NCBI GenBank assembly: GCA_002453315.1
Contig: DKGO01000199.1
Location: 1 to 64,000 of the forward strand
Direction of reading: 5' to 3'
Length of the DNA stretch: 64,000 nucleotides
Source: Caryophanales bacterium UBA6768
Lineage (GTDB): Bacteria; Bacillota; Bacilli; Bacillales_D; Amphibacillaceae
Shown: piece after piece, positions 26,684-36,355 of the stretch
How positions within the stretch are numbered: the stretch's first letter is position 1
How the letters are laid out: each line of letters opens with the position of its first letter
The notes under the pieces: generated by a model
Seen by the model: the letters and a program-made list of their open reading frames with translations, nothing else
Told to the model about the DNA's origin: nothing
Database searches by the model: none
Translations under genes and position numbers: made by a program

Positions 26684-26832
26684 TTTAATACCTCCCCTTT
26701 TTGTTATTACCTATACAATTACCTCAAATGACGATAAAATAAACAAATATAATGGTGCAACATTTACTAGAGATGTATAATAAAAAAAGGAATTATAGAA
26801 ATCGTCATCGAATATATAATCGAGGTGCTCAA

Positions 26833-27474
26833 ATGAAAAAATATTTATTACCAATGTTGATTTTTATTTTTGGCTTTTTGTATATTTTTATCATCCCTAC
26901 AGACCCTGAATGGCTGAAGCTAACTTTTAAAGTCATTCCAATGATATTAATTATCATGTATGCCTTTAACCATATGCCTTCTATGAAAAATAGTACTCAT
27001 TATTTAATTATAATCGGCTTATTCTTTTCCACAATTGGTGATGCAACATTACGTTGGTTTGTCATCGGATTGACAGCCTTTCTTATTGGGCATCTTTTTT
27101 ACATTGGTGCTTTTAGAAAGGTTGCCACTGTTAGTATGCCCAAAATACTTTCCCTTATAGCACTCGTTCCTTTTGGTGTTTGGATGGGATTTCGGCTTGT
27201 CCAAAGCCTGTTATCACAAGGTGAATCCCCTTTAATTATTCCCGTATTACTTTATATTTTTGTTATTCTAACGATGTGTTTCATTGCCATTTTAACCGGT
27301 AATCGCTATTCCATCATTGGAAGTGTATTATTTGTCATTTCCGATGCAATACTTGCGTGGAATATGTTTGTTGCAGCAATTTCCTTATCGGGAATTTACG
27401 TGATGACGACATATTATGGTGCTCAGTTTTTTATTGCGACATCAATGGCATCGATTGATAAAAATAATCGTTGA
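26833..27474 (+). CDS. YhhN/TMEM86-family membrane protein (lysoplasmalogenase-like)
   Basis: 213 residues from the ATG at 26833, chosen for GAGGTG seven bases upstream; the open frame continues 27 codons further without a ribosome site. Eight short membrane helices with FFSTIGDAT, GHLFYIGAF and ISDAILAWNMF match the YhhN pattern, whose conserved Asp residues (here GDA and SDA) form the active site in the animal enzymes that cleave lysoplasmalogens. The bacterial role is unclear. Confidence 0.85.
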   Translation: MKKYLLPMLIFIFGFLYIFIIPTDPEWLKLTFKVIPMILIIMYAFNHMPSMKNSTHYLIIIGLFFSTIGDATLRWFVIGLTAFLIGHLFYIGAFRKVATVSMPKILSLIALVPFGVWMGFRLVQSLLSQGESPLIIPVLLYIFVILTMCFIAILTGNRYSIIGSVLFVISDAILAWNMFVAAISLSGIYVMTTYYGAQFFIATSMASIDKNNR

Positions 27475-27558
27475 TTAACAGCTACTGTTTTGCAAAAATT
27501 AAAAGACCTATGAATTATCCTCATTTGTACAAAAAAGGAAGCCTCTTGATGATCATCA

Positions 27559-27888
27559 TCATGAGATTTTCGACCCATTAGCTACTTTTTTATCCGGAGA
27601 AAGTAAAATAACGTCCTCTTCCCCCGGTACGGCACCGAGTACTAACACTTCTGATTTAAATCCAGCAATTCGCATAGGGGGAAAATTAACGACAGCAACC
27701 ACTTGTCGATCAATTAATTGTTCTGGTTCATAATGTTTTGTAATTTGAGCCGAGGACTGTTTTATTCCCAATTCACCAAAGTCTATTTCTAACTTTATGG
27801 CTGGTTTTCTCGCTTCTGGAAAAGGTGTAGCCTTTAAAACTGTTCCAACCCGCATATCTACTTTCATAAAATCATCAAATTGTATCAT
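27559..27888 (-). CDS. csaA: CsaA, tRNA-binding-domain chaperone
   Basis: 109 residues, a single EMAP/tRNA-binding OB fold ([31 protein letters not shown], then [21 protein letters not shown]). Length and motifs match CsaA, a dimeric protein linked to protein export in Bacillus. It ends the gene set that starts with the lipoprotein at 29545. Confidence 0.95.
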   Translation of the reverse strand: MIQFDDFMKVDMRVGTVLKATPFPEARKPAIKLEIDFGELGIKQSSAQITKHYEPEQLIDRQVVAVVNFPPMRIAGFKSEVLVLGAVPGEEDVILLSPDKKVANGSKIS

Positions 27889-27901
27889 CTATGATCCTCC
27901 A

Positions 27902-29149
27902 TTATTTTTCTTGTTGTTTATTTTTTACAAATTCTTCATCAAATACCTTTCTTGCTTCTTCAGTTGATTTTCGATCAATAAAATAAGAAATAGCTGCTTC
28001 ACAAAGGGCATAAGTTCCCGCACTAGCAATTCCTGCCGAAATGACATTTCCAGCCCCGGGAAAAACTTTAACTAATTGCCTTGATATCGTCCTTAGGGCA
28101 AATCCTACCCCAACATTTACACCCATTGCTCCTAAAAATTTAGTTAATGCTTTTCGGTTTAATTTTTCTCCACTGATCATCGCAATGGTGCCAATCATTG
28201 ATAATTGAAGTCCAGTAATGACTGGCATGTCTGCTATTGGTACAGGAGTGGCTGCTACTAAACCCGTTACACCTGTTATACTCCTACCAATTTTTCTTGC
28301 TAATTTTTTTTGGACGGATTTCACTTTGGATAACTTCGCTAAGATTACTTGGGCTTCTTCCGGCAATTTCCTCATTAAATAATCAAGTAGTATATCAATA
28401 TTCCAACGGCGATCATAGGATATTGAGCCATCATCATTATATTCAACATAACTACATGTTGGTATGACAGATACCGGTGTTGTAATAATTTCTGTAATTT
28501 TCTCTTGAAGTAATTGTACCGTTGCTTGGATATTTTCTTGTTTTTTCTCATCTGTGAAAGGTGGTGTACTGACTGACACTGGTGCCAGTTCGTCTACTTG
28601 GGTAACGATTCCCACGATTGGTACATCATATTGATGTATCGTTAATACATCTTTCTTCAGTTGTAATAATTGGTGTAGGTCCTCGTCGATTCGGGCTCCA
28701 ACTTCTTTTGCCTTACACAAAAACAAGATGACATCTGGACATTTTTCTTTAATCGATTGTTTTACTTCCTCGATTGGCGTTTGCGTTTCCACCGACTCAT
28801 CTGGAGCATGTGACTCCCCTAACCCTCTTGTATCTAAAATATCAATTCCACCGAGTTCATTTTCAAACAAATACCATTTTCCAGCTCCTGTTTGTGATTT
28901 ATAATCACCAACATCGGCTTTTAACTCTCCAAAAAAGGCATTAATGACACTCGATTTCCCGGCACCCCTTCTACCAACTATCGCTAGTCTAGCGGGCCTT
29001 GCACCTAAAACAAAAGATTGCAAACTTTTAATTTCCTCTCTAATTAATGTTTTGTTTTTAACAGACACTTTTGATTTATCGACGTTTTTCAAAATAAATT
29101 GGAACAAATCTTTCATTTGTCGATTAAGTCCATCTTTATCCTCATTCAT
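27902..29149 (-). CDS. Era-like GTPase with C-terminal DUF697 region
   Basis: 415 residues from ATG 29147-29149 (GGTGA upstream; the frame also opens at TTG 29170). The G1 loop is GRRGAGKSS (59-67), G3 is DTRG, and G4 reads TQVD, a common variant of NKxD in this group. The C-terminal part (about 275-400) is Gly/Ala-rich and hydrophobic, including VAATPVPIADMPVITGLQLSMI, the DUF697 signature. Such proteins are membrane-associated GTPases of unknown role. It is 13 bp upstream of csaA. Confidence 0.85.
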   Translation of the reverse strand: MNEDKDGLNRQMKDLFQFILKNVDKSKVSVKNKTLIREEIKSLQSFVLGARPARLAIVGRRGAGKSSVINAFFGELKADVGDYKSQTGAGKWYLFENELGGIDILDTRGLGESHAPDESVETQTPIEEVKQSIKEKCPDVILFLCKAKEVGARIDEDLHQLLQLKKDVLTIHQYDVPIVGIVTQVDELAPVSVSTPPFTDEKKQENIQATVQLLQEKITEIITTPVSVIPTCSYVEYNDDGSISYDRRWNIDILLDYLMRKLPEEAQVILAKLSKVKSVQKKLARKIGRSITGVTGLVAATPVPIADMPVITGLQLSMIGTIAMISGEKLNRKALTKFLGAMGVNVGVGFALRTISRQLVKVFPGAGNVISAGIASAGTYALCEAAISYFIDRKSTEEARKVFDEEFVKNKQQEK

Positions 29150-29170
29150 TACTTCACCACATTTCGTCAA

Positions 29171-29545
29171 TCAATTTGTAGATAAAATTTTTATTTCATA
29201 TACTTTATGAATTTGTGCTGGATAACTCTCCGCTATCATCCCATTATATTGGATGTTAATTTCCATGTCTATTTCAAATTCCTCTATCGTTACTTCTTCA
29301 GCTTTTTCATCTAACAATTTTGCTTCAGAAACGGAAACATGAATAATATCTGCTGAAGAGTTTTCTTGACTATTTTTATCTGGTTGAACAACAAGATACG
29401 TCCCTTGGTTTTCTAAAATTGTTGCCTGGAAACTAACTTTTTCCTGATCGATGTCATGATTCCCTTCCCCGTCATTCACTTCAGAACAACCAGAAATTAA
29501 CATGCTGATGATAACTACTAGGCCTATTCTAATTAGTTTAACCAT
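29171..29545 (-). CDS. Small lipoprotein (DUF3221-like)
   Basis: 124 residues with a lipoprotein signal (LISGC, Cys20) and a short extracytoplasmic beta-rich domain that includes ATILENQGTYLVVQPDK and ends in a PAQIHKVYEIKIL motif, as in DUF3221/YobA-like lipoproteins. Its stop lies just before the GTPase frame, suggesting one transcript. Function unknown. Confidence 0.7.
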   Translation of the reverse strand: MVKLIRIGLVVIISMLISGCSEVNDGEGNHDIDQEKVSFQATILENQGTYLVVQPDKNSQENSSADIIHVSVSEAKLLDEKAEEVTIEEFEIDMEINIQYNGMIAESYPAQIHKVYEIKILSTN

Positions 29546-29714
29546 GTCGACTCCTATCCTAACCTATTTATTATATTGTAACTGATTTTTGCTAATAATT
29601 GAATATTTCTATATGCTGTGCGCTTATTTTAATTGAATAAAAAGTGATTTTTGAATAGCATTTAGTCTTCTTTTGAATAGACTAATTTTAAAACAATAAA
29701 AAAGGACTGATTCA

Positions 29715-30338
29715 ATGTTAGTTGATTCTTTACCGGTTATGATTCGAACAAAAGTAATTCACCAAAATGGCATGACAATTTATTATCCACAAATTTTTGG
29801 CATGCAACAGGTAGATGTTGAGCAATCAATGAACGAAACTATATTCAATTTGGTAGAGTGGTTAATAGAGGAACAACATAAACAGCAGAATTCTGATCAA
29901 TTTGCCGAAATGATTGGCACGTATGAAATAAAAACGAATGAAAGGAATATTTTAAGTCTATCATTATCCAATTATGCCATTGTTAATCATGCAGCACATG
30001 GATTAACATTTATGAAATCATTAACGATGAATATAAAAACCGGTCAAACCTATACTTTGGCAGATCTTTTTCAGGAAAATAGCAATTATGTCGATGTTCT
30101 GTCATCAATGATTACTGAACAAATTGAAGAAAGAGATATTCCAGTTTTGGATGAATTTACAGGGATAAGACGTGATCAGGATTTCTATATTGCTGATAAG
30201 GCACTAGTCATTTACTTTCAACAATATGAATTATCTCCGTATTACATTGGCTTTCCGATGTTCCCTATTTCAGTATTTGATTTACAAAATATTATTGCTG
30301 AAAATGGACCATTAGATGTATTAGCGACGAATTCTTAA
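29715..30338 (+). CDS. DUF3298/DUF4163-type protein
   Basis: 207 residues without a signal peptide. The paired pattern is that of DUF4163 (TKVIHQNGMTIYYPQI and NYAIVNHAAHGLTFMKSLTMNIKTGQTYTLADLF) followed by DUF3298 (FYIADKALVIYFQQYELSPYYIGFPMFPIS), as in RsiV and the non-catalytic part of PdaC. In RsiV this module binds lysozyme; here there is no membrane anchor and no sigma gene beside it. AAAGGA precedes the ATG. Confidence 0.82.
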   Translation: MLVDSLPVMIRTKVIHQNGMTIYYPQIFGMQQVDVEQSMNETIFNLVEWLIEEQHKQQNSDQFAEMIGTYEIKTNERNILSLSLSNYAIVNHAAHGLTFMKSLTMNIKTGQTYTLADLFQENSNYVDVLSSMITEQIEERDIPVLDEFTGIRRDQDFYIADKALVIYFQQYELSPYYIGFPMFPISVFDLQNIIAENGPLDVLATNS

Positions 30339-30433
30339 TGGATGGATAACCTAACACGGCTTGATATATTCTGTTTCGATTATAATAGTAACTTAAACAA
30401 TTTTGCCATGGCCAGAACCCGTTGTATTTTTCT

Positions 30434-30476
30434 TATCGGTCACTTTTCTCACAAACTGATGAACAACTGACCGATA
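30434..30476. other. Inverted repeat downstream of the DUF3298 gene
   Basis: TATCGGTCA (30434-30442) and TGACCGATA (30468-30476) are perfect 9-base arms with a 25-base loop. A T tract is lacking, so it may be a terminator variant or an operator. Confidence 0.55.
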
Positions 30477-30514
30477 GGTTACTTTTATCGACTGATTTTA
30501 AATTAATTCTGTTC

Positions 30515-31017
30515 CATGGCTTCACTTTCTGGATTTGCTACAAATTCTTACCATGAGCGGTGTTTTCATGGCTCCACTTTCTTGGATTTCTTTAATCTCC
30601 TGCCGTGAGGAGATTGCCTCATGGCTACTAAATCTAATTTCTAGCAAAACTCCGGCCGTGAGGAGATTGCTCATGGCTACTAAATCTGATTTCTAGCAAA
30701 ACTCTAGCCGTGAGGAGGACGCTCATGGCTACTAAATCTAATTTCTAGGAAAACTCCGGCCGTGAGGAGGACGCTCATGGCTACTAAATCTGATTTCTAG
30801 CAAAACTCCTGCCATGAGGAGATCGCTCATGGCTACTAAATCTGATTTCTAGCAAAACTCCTGCCATGAGGAGATCGCTCATGGCTACTAATTCTGTTTT
30901 CTAGCAAAACTCCGGCCGTGAGGAGGGCGCTCATGGCTACTAAATATGATTTCTAGCAGAACCCTCGCCATGAGGAGGACGCTCATGACTACTAAATCTA
31001 ATTTCCAGCAAAACTCA
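30515..31017 (+). repeat. Tandem array 4: eight units, 52-bp period, each with a perfect hairpin
   Basis: Eight copies begin (GCCGTGAG or GCCATGAG) at 30602, 30655, 30707, 30759, 30811, 30863, 30915 and 30967; steps are 52 bp except the first (53). Each contains GCC(A/G)TGAG, a 7-8 base loop and CTCATGGC. Where the left arm has G the pair becomes G-T, so the stem survives on a plus-strand RNA in all copies except one mismatch in the last. Loops vary, arms do not. A second short dyad AAATC-t-GATTT follows in several units. Degenerate copies precede the array at 30515-30601. Confidence 0.96.
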
Positions 31018-31111
31018 TCTACTGTGTAAGTTGTTTAAAAATTTAATTTCACAATTTTATCATGTTTAAACTGCATATATGCTACAATAGGATGAAAAGT
31101 GAGGTGTTACC

Positions 31112-32020
31112 GTGAAAAGAATATTCATTTTCATTCTTTTATTTATGACAATCATTACAACAGCTTGTGGGAGTCAATATTCTGACCATGATGCGAATAA
31201 TTCGGCAATACAGACCCATTCAAAATTTGGTTCCGAAAGTGGTGCCCAAATGGAAATGGCTGATGATAGTATGGATGCGGATTCTGATACAAGTTTGGAA
31301 AATGAAAGTAATATCGATGTACAACAAATTAGAAAAGTCATTTACAATGCGGATATTCACATTGAGGTAAAAGATTACCAAAAGACTGTCAATGACATTC
31401 AGAAAGAGATTAATAAACTTCAAGGTTATATTATTGAATCCACGATGTATTCAGAACCGGAAGATCAATTAAAAAATGGACAAATGACGGTACGCATTCC
31501 TCAAGAACATTTTCAATCATTTATTGAATTAGTGGAGGATGGCAGTAGCAGAGTATTAGAAAGCTCAACCTCAGGTCAAGATGTAACCGAAGCATATATT
31601 GATCTAGAGTCCCGGTTAAAATCGAAACAAATCGTCGAGGATCGATTAGTTGAATTTATGGATAAGGCGGAAAAAACAGAGGATTTACTTAAAATTTCCA
31701 ATGACCTAGCAAAAGTTCAGGAAGAAATTGAAGAAATTACGGGAAAATTAAAATACTTAGATAATAAAACGGACTTGGCAACGGTAACTATTTATATTTT
31801 CGAGAAGAATGTCAATTTAACTAGTCCAGGTAAGGATCAATTAAACACTTGGGATCAAACAAAAGAACAATTCATGAAAAGCACAAACTTTATTATTACA
31901 GCCTTTTCGAATTTATTTGTTTTACTTGTCGGAAACATTCCCGTCATTATTTTATTAGGTATAATTGGCACAATAATTGGCCTCATAATAAGAAGACTTA
32001 CAAAAAAGAAACAAGAATAA
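31112..32020 (+). CDS. DUF4349 lipoprotein
   Basis: 302 residues from a GTG behind GAGGTG. A lipoprotein signal ends at TTAC (Cys19). The extracytoplasmic DUF4349 part (about 70-250) contains IRKVIYNADIHIEVKDYQKTVNDIQ, a coiled-coil stretch with DLLKISNDLAKVQEEIEEITGKLKYL, and a final beta strand. A C-terminal membrane helix (about 270-292) is followed by a basic tail, so it is anchored at both ends. Function unknown; a terminator follows. Confidence 0.88.
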   Translation: MKRIFIFILLFMTIITTACGSQYSDHDANNSAIQTHSKFGSESGAQMEMADDSMDADSDTSLENESNIDVQQIRKVIYNADIHIEVKDYQKTVNDIQKEINKLQGYIIESTMYSEPEDQLKNGQMTVRIPQEHFQSFIELVEDGSSRVLESSTSGQDVTEAYIDLESRLKSKQIVEDRLVEFMDKAEKTEDLLKISNDLAKVQEEIEEITGKLKYLDNKTDLATVTIYIFEKNVNLTSPGKDQLNTWDQTKEQFMKSTNFIITAFSNLFVLLVGNIPVIILLGIIGTIIGLIIRRLTKKKQE

Positions 32021-32026
32021 TAAATA

Positions 32027-32071
32027 AGATTACTTATCACACCCTCCAAAAGTGGTAAGTAATCTTTTTTT
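32027..32071. terminator. Bidirectional terminator
   Basis: AGATTACTTAtCAC and GTGgTAAGTAATCT pair around a 12-base loop; seven T follow on the plus strand, and a T-rich tail is also present on the minus strand. It serves the DUF4349 gene and the convergent DUF2804 gene. Confidence 0.85.
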
Positions 32072-32084
32072 AATCATAGTTTTT

Positions 32085-33122
32085 TTACCAGCGATTAACT
32101 GCATATTCGGTAAAGGCCATCATATCTTTCACTTCAATAACCATTCCATCATCTAAAATGGCTTTCCCGTTAAATTTACCAAAAACTTGATGACATTTAT
32201 TATCGACAAATAACATTTTTGTTTCTGTATAATTGTCATGTACAGGTGTAAACTCCATTTCGAATCGGCCATCATCACTAGTAAAGTTTTTCTTGGCCAT
32301 ATAACCACCTGCAGCTAAATCAACATCAATATGATTCAATTTATGAGGGACACCATCATAAAATAAAATGTTTTCCGTTGCCTGTGAAGTATCCCCAAAG
32401 CCAAAGCCTAAATTAAAACCAAATCTTTTACCATCAACAAGTGTACTGCCACTTCCCCATACCCACTCATGTTTAAATGGCCAAACACCTCTTCCCCAAT
32501 CGAGCAAGCCGAATGCAGTTTCGGGTTCGAAGGAAAAAGTGTTATCCCCAAATTTAGCCTTTCCTTTAGCTGGCATACAATTAATTTTATGGTTGTAATA
32601 AAAATAAGTTTCTTTTTCATTAAACGGCGTTGCCATCACGATGGAAGTTTTATCTGGCTGATGTAGTGTCACATCGATATCTACCGCAGGCGTATCAACT
32701 TTTGCGTCGGCCTTACAACAAAGTCGCCGACTATCTCCTTTAATTTCAAACGACATTTCGATATCCTTATGACGATAATGCAAATCACCATCTTCAGCCG
32801 AGGCAGGCATGCCTAGTTTGTTAAATGGTAACACTAACATTTTCGACACATTATATTTTTTCCCTGTCGCAAATTCAAATAACGAAATTGAAACATCTCC
32901 TGCATAAGACACATGGCCAATGACCATTTGTAAACAGTACTCATCATTCGAAATTTGATAAAAGTCCCATTCCTTAATTTGCCATGGCCTCGCTTTAATT
33001 TGATGGCGATTATAAGATAATATGCCTTCAGTACTGTAACCAGGCTGGGTAAGAACACCTGAATTATTTAATAATGGACCTTGTTCAATTATTTGTTGCT
33101 GCAACAATTTCCCCCCCATCAT
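32085..33122 (-). CDS. DUF2804 domain protein
   Basis: 345 residues; WGRGVWPFKHEWVWGSGS with LGFGFGD and the N-terminal EQGPLLNNSGVLTQPGYS are the features of DUF2804, a beta-rich family of unknown function related in fold to carbohydrate-handling or lipocalin-like proteins. It starts four bases after the MFS gene ends, and that gene overlaps the GH2 gene, so all three form one operon and it may assist sugar or glycoside use (inference). Confidence 0.85.
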   Translation of the reverse strand: MMGGKLLQQQIIEQGPLLNNSGVLTQPGYSTEGILSYNRHQIKARPWQIKEWDFYQISNDEYCLQMVIGHVSYAGDVSISLFEFATGKKYNVSKMLVLPFNKLGMPASAEDGDLHYRHKDIEMSFEIKGDSRRLCCKADAKVDTPAVDIDVTLHQPDKTSIVMATPFNEKETYFYYNHKINCMPAKGKAKFGDNTFSFEPETAFGLLDWGRGVWPFKHEWVWGSGSTLVDGKRFGFNLGFGFGDTSQATENILFYDGVPHKLNHIDVDLAAGGYMAKKNFTSDDGRFEMEFTPVHDNYTETKMLFVDNKCHQVFGKFNGKAILDDGMVIEVKDMMAFTEYAVNRW

Positions 33123-33126
33123 ATGA

Positions 33127-34482
33127 TTAATGACTCTGAAGCCTTTTATTTGCGTATTTAACTGCTGGAATTAGTGGAATCAATGTTACTAAACTAATAA
33201 AGGCAGAACTGAAAAATAGCGATTCTGTAGGCACCATTCCAGCAACACCGTCAATTTCCATATAAATACCAAAGTTTTTAATAATCACATTGGAAATCAT
33301 CGGCCCAAAGATCATCGGCAAACTGACTGCAAAAATCATCCTAACTCCTTCAAATTGTCCCCGTTGGTCTGCGGGAAATAAATTTTTAATCCAAGCGATT
33401 AACGTTTGTGTCACTAATATAAAACCAACACCAGCACCAAAAATCCCAATAAGTAAGACCAAAACATGGTCCATCATCGTAATAATCATCATCCCGACAA
33501 AATTTGTAGCCACAGCAAAAATGATGACCGGTGACATTCTTTGTTTATCAATTAATTTAGAGGCCGGAATAGTTAAAAATATTGCTAAAACTAATCCGAC
33601 ACCTTGCAAAATACCAGCCATAGAATAACTCATTTCCAAATAATTATTTAAATAAATCGTTATGTAAGGAAAGTAAACATTAAATCCGATAAAATAAACA
33701 CAATAAACAACAAATACCCAAAATAATTCTTTATTTTTCATTACTGTTTTAAAATGAAAAACTTCAGCGAATTGATGCCAATAACTTTTTGATGTTCCCC
33801 TAGGTTTCAATTGTGGATGGTCATTAAGTGAAAAGAAGGAATAAATCCCCGCGAAAAACACAATCGTCCCCATCGTGACAAAGAACGGGAAAAAGTCAAA
33901 TGTATCAATGACAATCCCGGCTACTACAGCCCCAAACATTGTGGCCATCACTGGTAAAGCCGCTAACACACCACCAACTTTCCCGCGATTACTTGGATTT
34001 GAAATATCAGTTGTCCATGGGCTGAAACCAGCATCATATCCTGAAGATCCAAAAAAACTCATTATCGAATCCGCTACAACAATTAAAATAACCGTTATGA
34101 TTAACGGGTCCTTCGGTAAAAATTCAGTTGCCCCAAATAAAATAACGAATAAACCCCATCCCATATAACCAAAAGCAATAAATGGTTTACGTTTTCCTAC
34201 CCTGTCACTCCATGTGCCTATTAAAAATACCGCTAGGGTCGACACGACAGCAGTTATAGCTATCATTGATGTGACAATCGCTGGATCTTTTGCAATTTTG
34301 TCATAAACAAATGTATTCACCCAGGAATTTTTTATGTTCCAGGATATTTGTCCGATAATTCCAAGAATCCACAATAAGGACCAATTTTTTCTGGAAATAT
34401 CTTCGAGTGTCATCAAATCTTCAGGATGATCTATCTCAACCCCTGTCGGTATCTCTTTGTTAATCATCTTTTCCTGCTTCAT
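33127..34482 (-). CDS. MFS transporter, probably glycoside or sugar uptake
   Basis: 451 residues with 12 membrane helices and the MFS loop motif GTWSDRVGKRKPFIAFG between helices 2 and 3. The arrangement resembles SLC45/GPH-type sugar-cation symporters. The first 23 bases overlap the end of the GH2 gene, and GGAGGAGC provides the ribosome site. Together with GH2 it probably imports the glycoside that GH2 hydrolyses. Confidence 0.85.
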   Translation of the reverse strand: MKQEKMINKEIPTGVEIDHPEDLMTLEDISRKNWSLLWILGIIGQISWNIKNSWVNTFVYDKIAKDPAIVTSMIAITAVVSTLAVFLIGTWSDRVGKRKPFIAFGYMGWGLFVILFGATEFLPKDPLIITVILIVVADSIMSFFGSSGYDAGFSPWTTDISNPSNRGKVGGVLAALPVMATMFGAVVAGIVIDTFDFFPFFVTMGTIVFFAGIYSFFSLNDHPQLKPRGTSKSYWHQFAEVFHFKTVMKNKELFWVFVVYCVYFIGFNVYFPYITIYLNNYLEMSYSMAGILQGVGLVLAIFLTIPASKLIDKQRMSPVIIFAVATNFVGMMIITMMDHVLVLLIGIFGAGVGFILVTQTLIAWIKNLFPADQRGQFEGVRMIFAVSLPMIFGPMISNVIIKNFGIYMEIDGVAGMVPTESLFFSSAFISLVTLIPLIPAVKYANKRLQSH

Positions 34483-36322
34483 ATGCTATAGCTCCTCCGT
34501 TGTCATTTCCTTTAGCACTATTAATGAGAGATTGGTGGATGGATTGTAATGTGTGCTCGTCTAATTTTATTTGCTCACGATCGTAACTGATGAACCCATT
34601 CACTTCTTCCTCTACATCCGTTAATTGAGTATAAACGGATGCTGATAGTCCTTGTTGAATAAGGGGTTTTAATTGGTCATTAATCAACTTTTTATAGGCA
34701 TCTAGCAATGAATCTTTTGATTTGAATTCTTTATAACCTATTTGTTTCTTTGCTTTAAAATGCAGTTGTTGCAATCGTAACTTATAACCGCCATATTCAG
34801 AAATAACGACTGATCGATCTAGTATATTATTTGGCATGTTTAATTTGCGAAAATAAATATGGGTGCTTCTTATGTCACCAACTTGTTGATCGTACCAACC
34901 ACTTGCATGAATAATATAACGGGTCGGGTCATATTCTCTGACCGATTCGTAAATTTCTTTGGCATTAAACTGTCCCCATCCTTCATTAAAAGGAATCCAC
35001 ATGGCAATGCTCGTAAAATTATACAAAGCATCGATCATTTCCTGTAATTCTTTTTTATATCGTCGTCGATTTTCCACATCATTCCGTCCTAAATCTTTTT
35101 GTACTTTTTCCTTCGTATCGTCAACTTGTACCCGTCGCAAAAAATTCGGTAATATAAAATGGTAGTAATTTTTCCAACCACTTCCACCGTTAATCATGTC
35201 TTGCCAAACAATCATCCCATGCCGATCACAATGATAATACCATCTAGCTGGTTCCACTTTGATATGTTTTCGAATCATATTAAATCCTAGTTTTTTTGCA
35301 GTGACGACATCATATTCCAAGGCAGCATCAGTAGGTGCTGTATATAAACCATCGGGCCAATATCCCTGATCTAGAATACCGTGTTGAAAGAGCCCCTTAT
35401 TGTTAACAAATAATCTTTTTTTACCTGCATTATCTCTTTCAATAGAAAACTTTCTCATACCAAAATAACTACTAACACTATCAACCATTTCATCAGCTAA
35501 AAGTTTGATGTTTACATCATACAAAAAAGGAGCATCAGGGCTCCATAACTTTGGATTTGGAATCGGGATGGTTAACTGATTAGTAATAAATGAATTCTCT
35601 GAAGCTATTAATTTATCTTTTTCAAAAACTTCTACCTCATATGCCAATCCATTATTATCAACATTGGTTTCAACACTTATGGTGACTGATTGTTCATCAA
35701 TATTTGGGGTTAATTTAATCGAAGTAATATGTTGTTGTGGAACAAATTCTAACCAGACTGTTTGCCATATGCCTGAAATTGCCGTATAAAAAATCCCGCC
35801 TGGATTTAAAGTTTGTTTTCCTCTTTGCTCATTTTCACTATCTGTCGGATCCCAAACACTAATCCTTATGTCGTTTTCTCCAATGACTACTACATTTGTA
35901 ATATCAAAATAAAACGGATTGTAGCCACCAATATGTTCCCCGACCTTTTTATCATTAATCCACAATGTCATTTTCCAATCGACAGCACCAAAATGAAGTA
36001 ATACTTTTTCATTTTGATGATCTTCATCAATAGTAAACGTCGTTTGATACCACAATAATTCATTTGGCTGCAATGGTTTTTGAACACTAGATAAATACGA
36101 TTCCAACGGAAATGGGACAAGGATTTTTCCATCAAAGTTTTTTACCAATTCATCGATAGGCCGAATGGCATAATTCCATAATCCATTTAAATTTCTCCAT
36201 TTTTGCCGTACCATTTGTGGTCGTGGATATGCTGGTAATACATTTTCCGGATCAATTTCATCTGTCCAACGTGTCTTTAACTGTATAGTAGTATTCGGAT
36301 TTCGATCTTTATTTGATTCCAC
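34460..36322 (-). CDS. Glycoside hydrolase family 2 enzyme
   Basis: Domain order is sugar-binding (about residues 40-200), Ig-like (200-295) and TIM barrel (295-600). Counted from the ATG at 36337, the acid/base is Glu452 (WIPFNEGWGQF) and the nucleophile Glu514 (VVISEYGGYK). I prefer the GTG at 36320-36322 because GGAGG lies eight bases before it and that GGAGG is inside the upstream ATG extension. There is no signal peptide, so it acts inside the cell on an imported glycoside; beta-galactoside, beta-mannoside and beta-glucuronide remain possible. Confidence 0.88.
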   Translation of the reverse strand: MESNKDRNPNTTIQLKTRWTDEIDPENVLPAYPRPQMVRQKWRNLNGLWNYAIRPIDELVKNFDGKILVPFPLESYLSSVQKPLQPNELLWYQTTFTIDEDHQNEKVLLHFGAVDWKMTLWINDKKVGEHIGGYNPFYFDITNVVVIGENDIRISVWDPTDSENEQRGKQTLNPGGIFYTAISGIWQTVWLEFVPQQHITSIKLTPNIDEQSVTISVETNVDNNGLAYEVEVFEKDKLIASENSFITNQLTIPIPNPKLWSPDAPFLYDVNIKLLADEMVDSVSSYFGMRKFSIERDNAGKKRLFVNNKGLFQHGILDQGYWPDGLYTAPTDAALEYDVVTAKKLGFNMIRKHIKVEPARWYYHCDRHGMIVWQDMINGGSGWKNYYHFILPNFLRRVQVDDTKEKVQKDLGRNDVENRRRYKKELQEMIDALYNFTSIAMWIPFNEGWGQFNAKEIYESVREYDPTRYIIHASGWYDQQVGDIRSTHIYFRKLNMPNNILDRSVVISEYGGYKLRLQQLHFKAKKQIGYKEFKSKDSLLDAYKKLINDQLKPLIQQGLSASVYTQLTDVEEEVNGFISYDREQIKLDEHTLQSIHQSLINSAKGNDNGGAIAYEAGKDD

Positions 36323-36355
36323 TGTGACGGCCTCCATATAAAAACTTATTAATAT

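Noticed and set aside
33290..34168. Plus-strand frames opposite the MFS gene
   Set aside because: Low-complexity shadows of membrane-helix codons on the opposite strand; the MFS protein explains the region.
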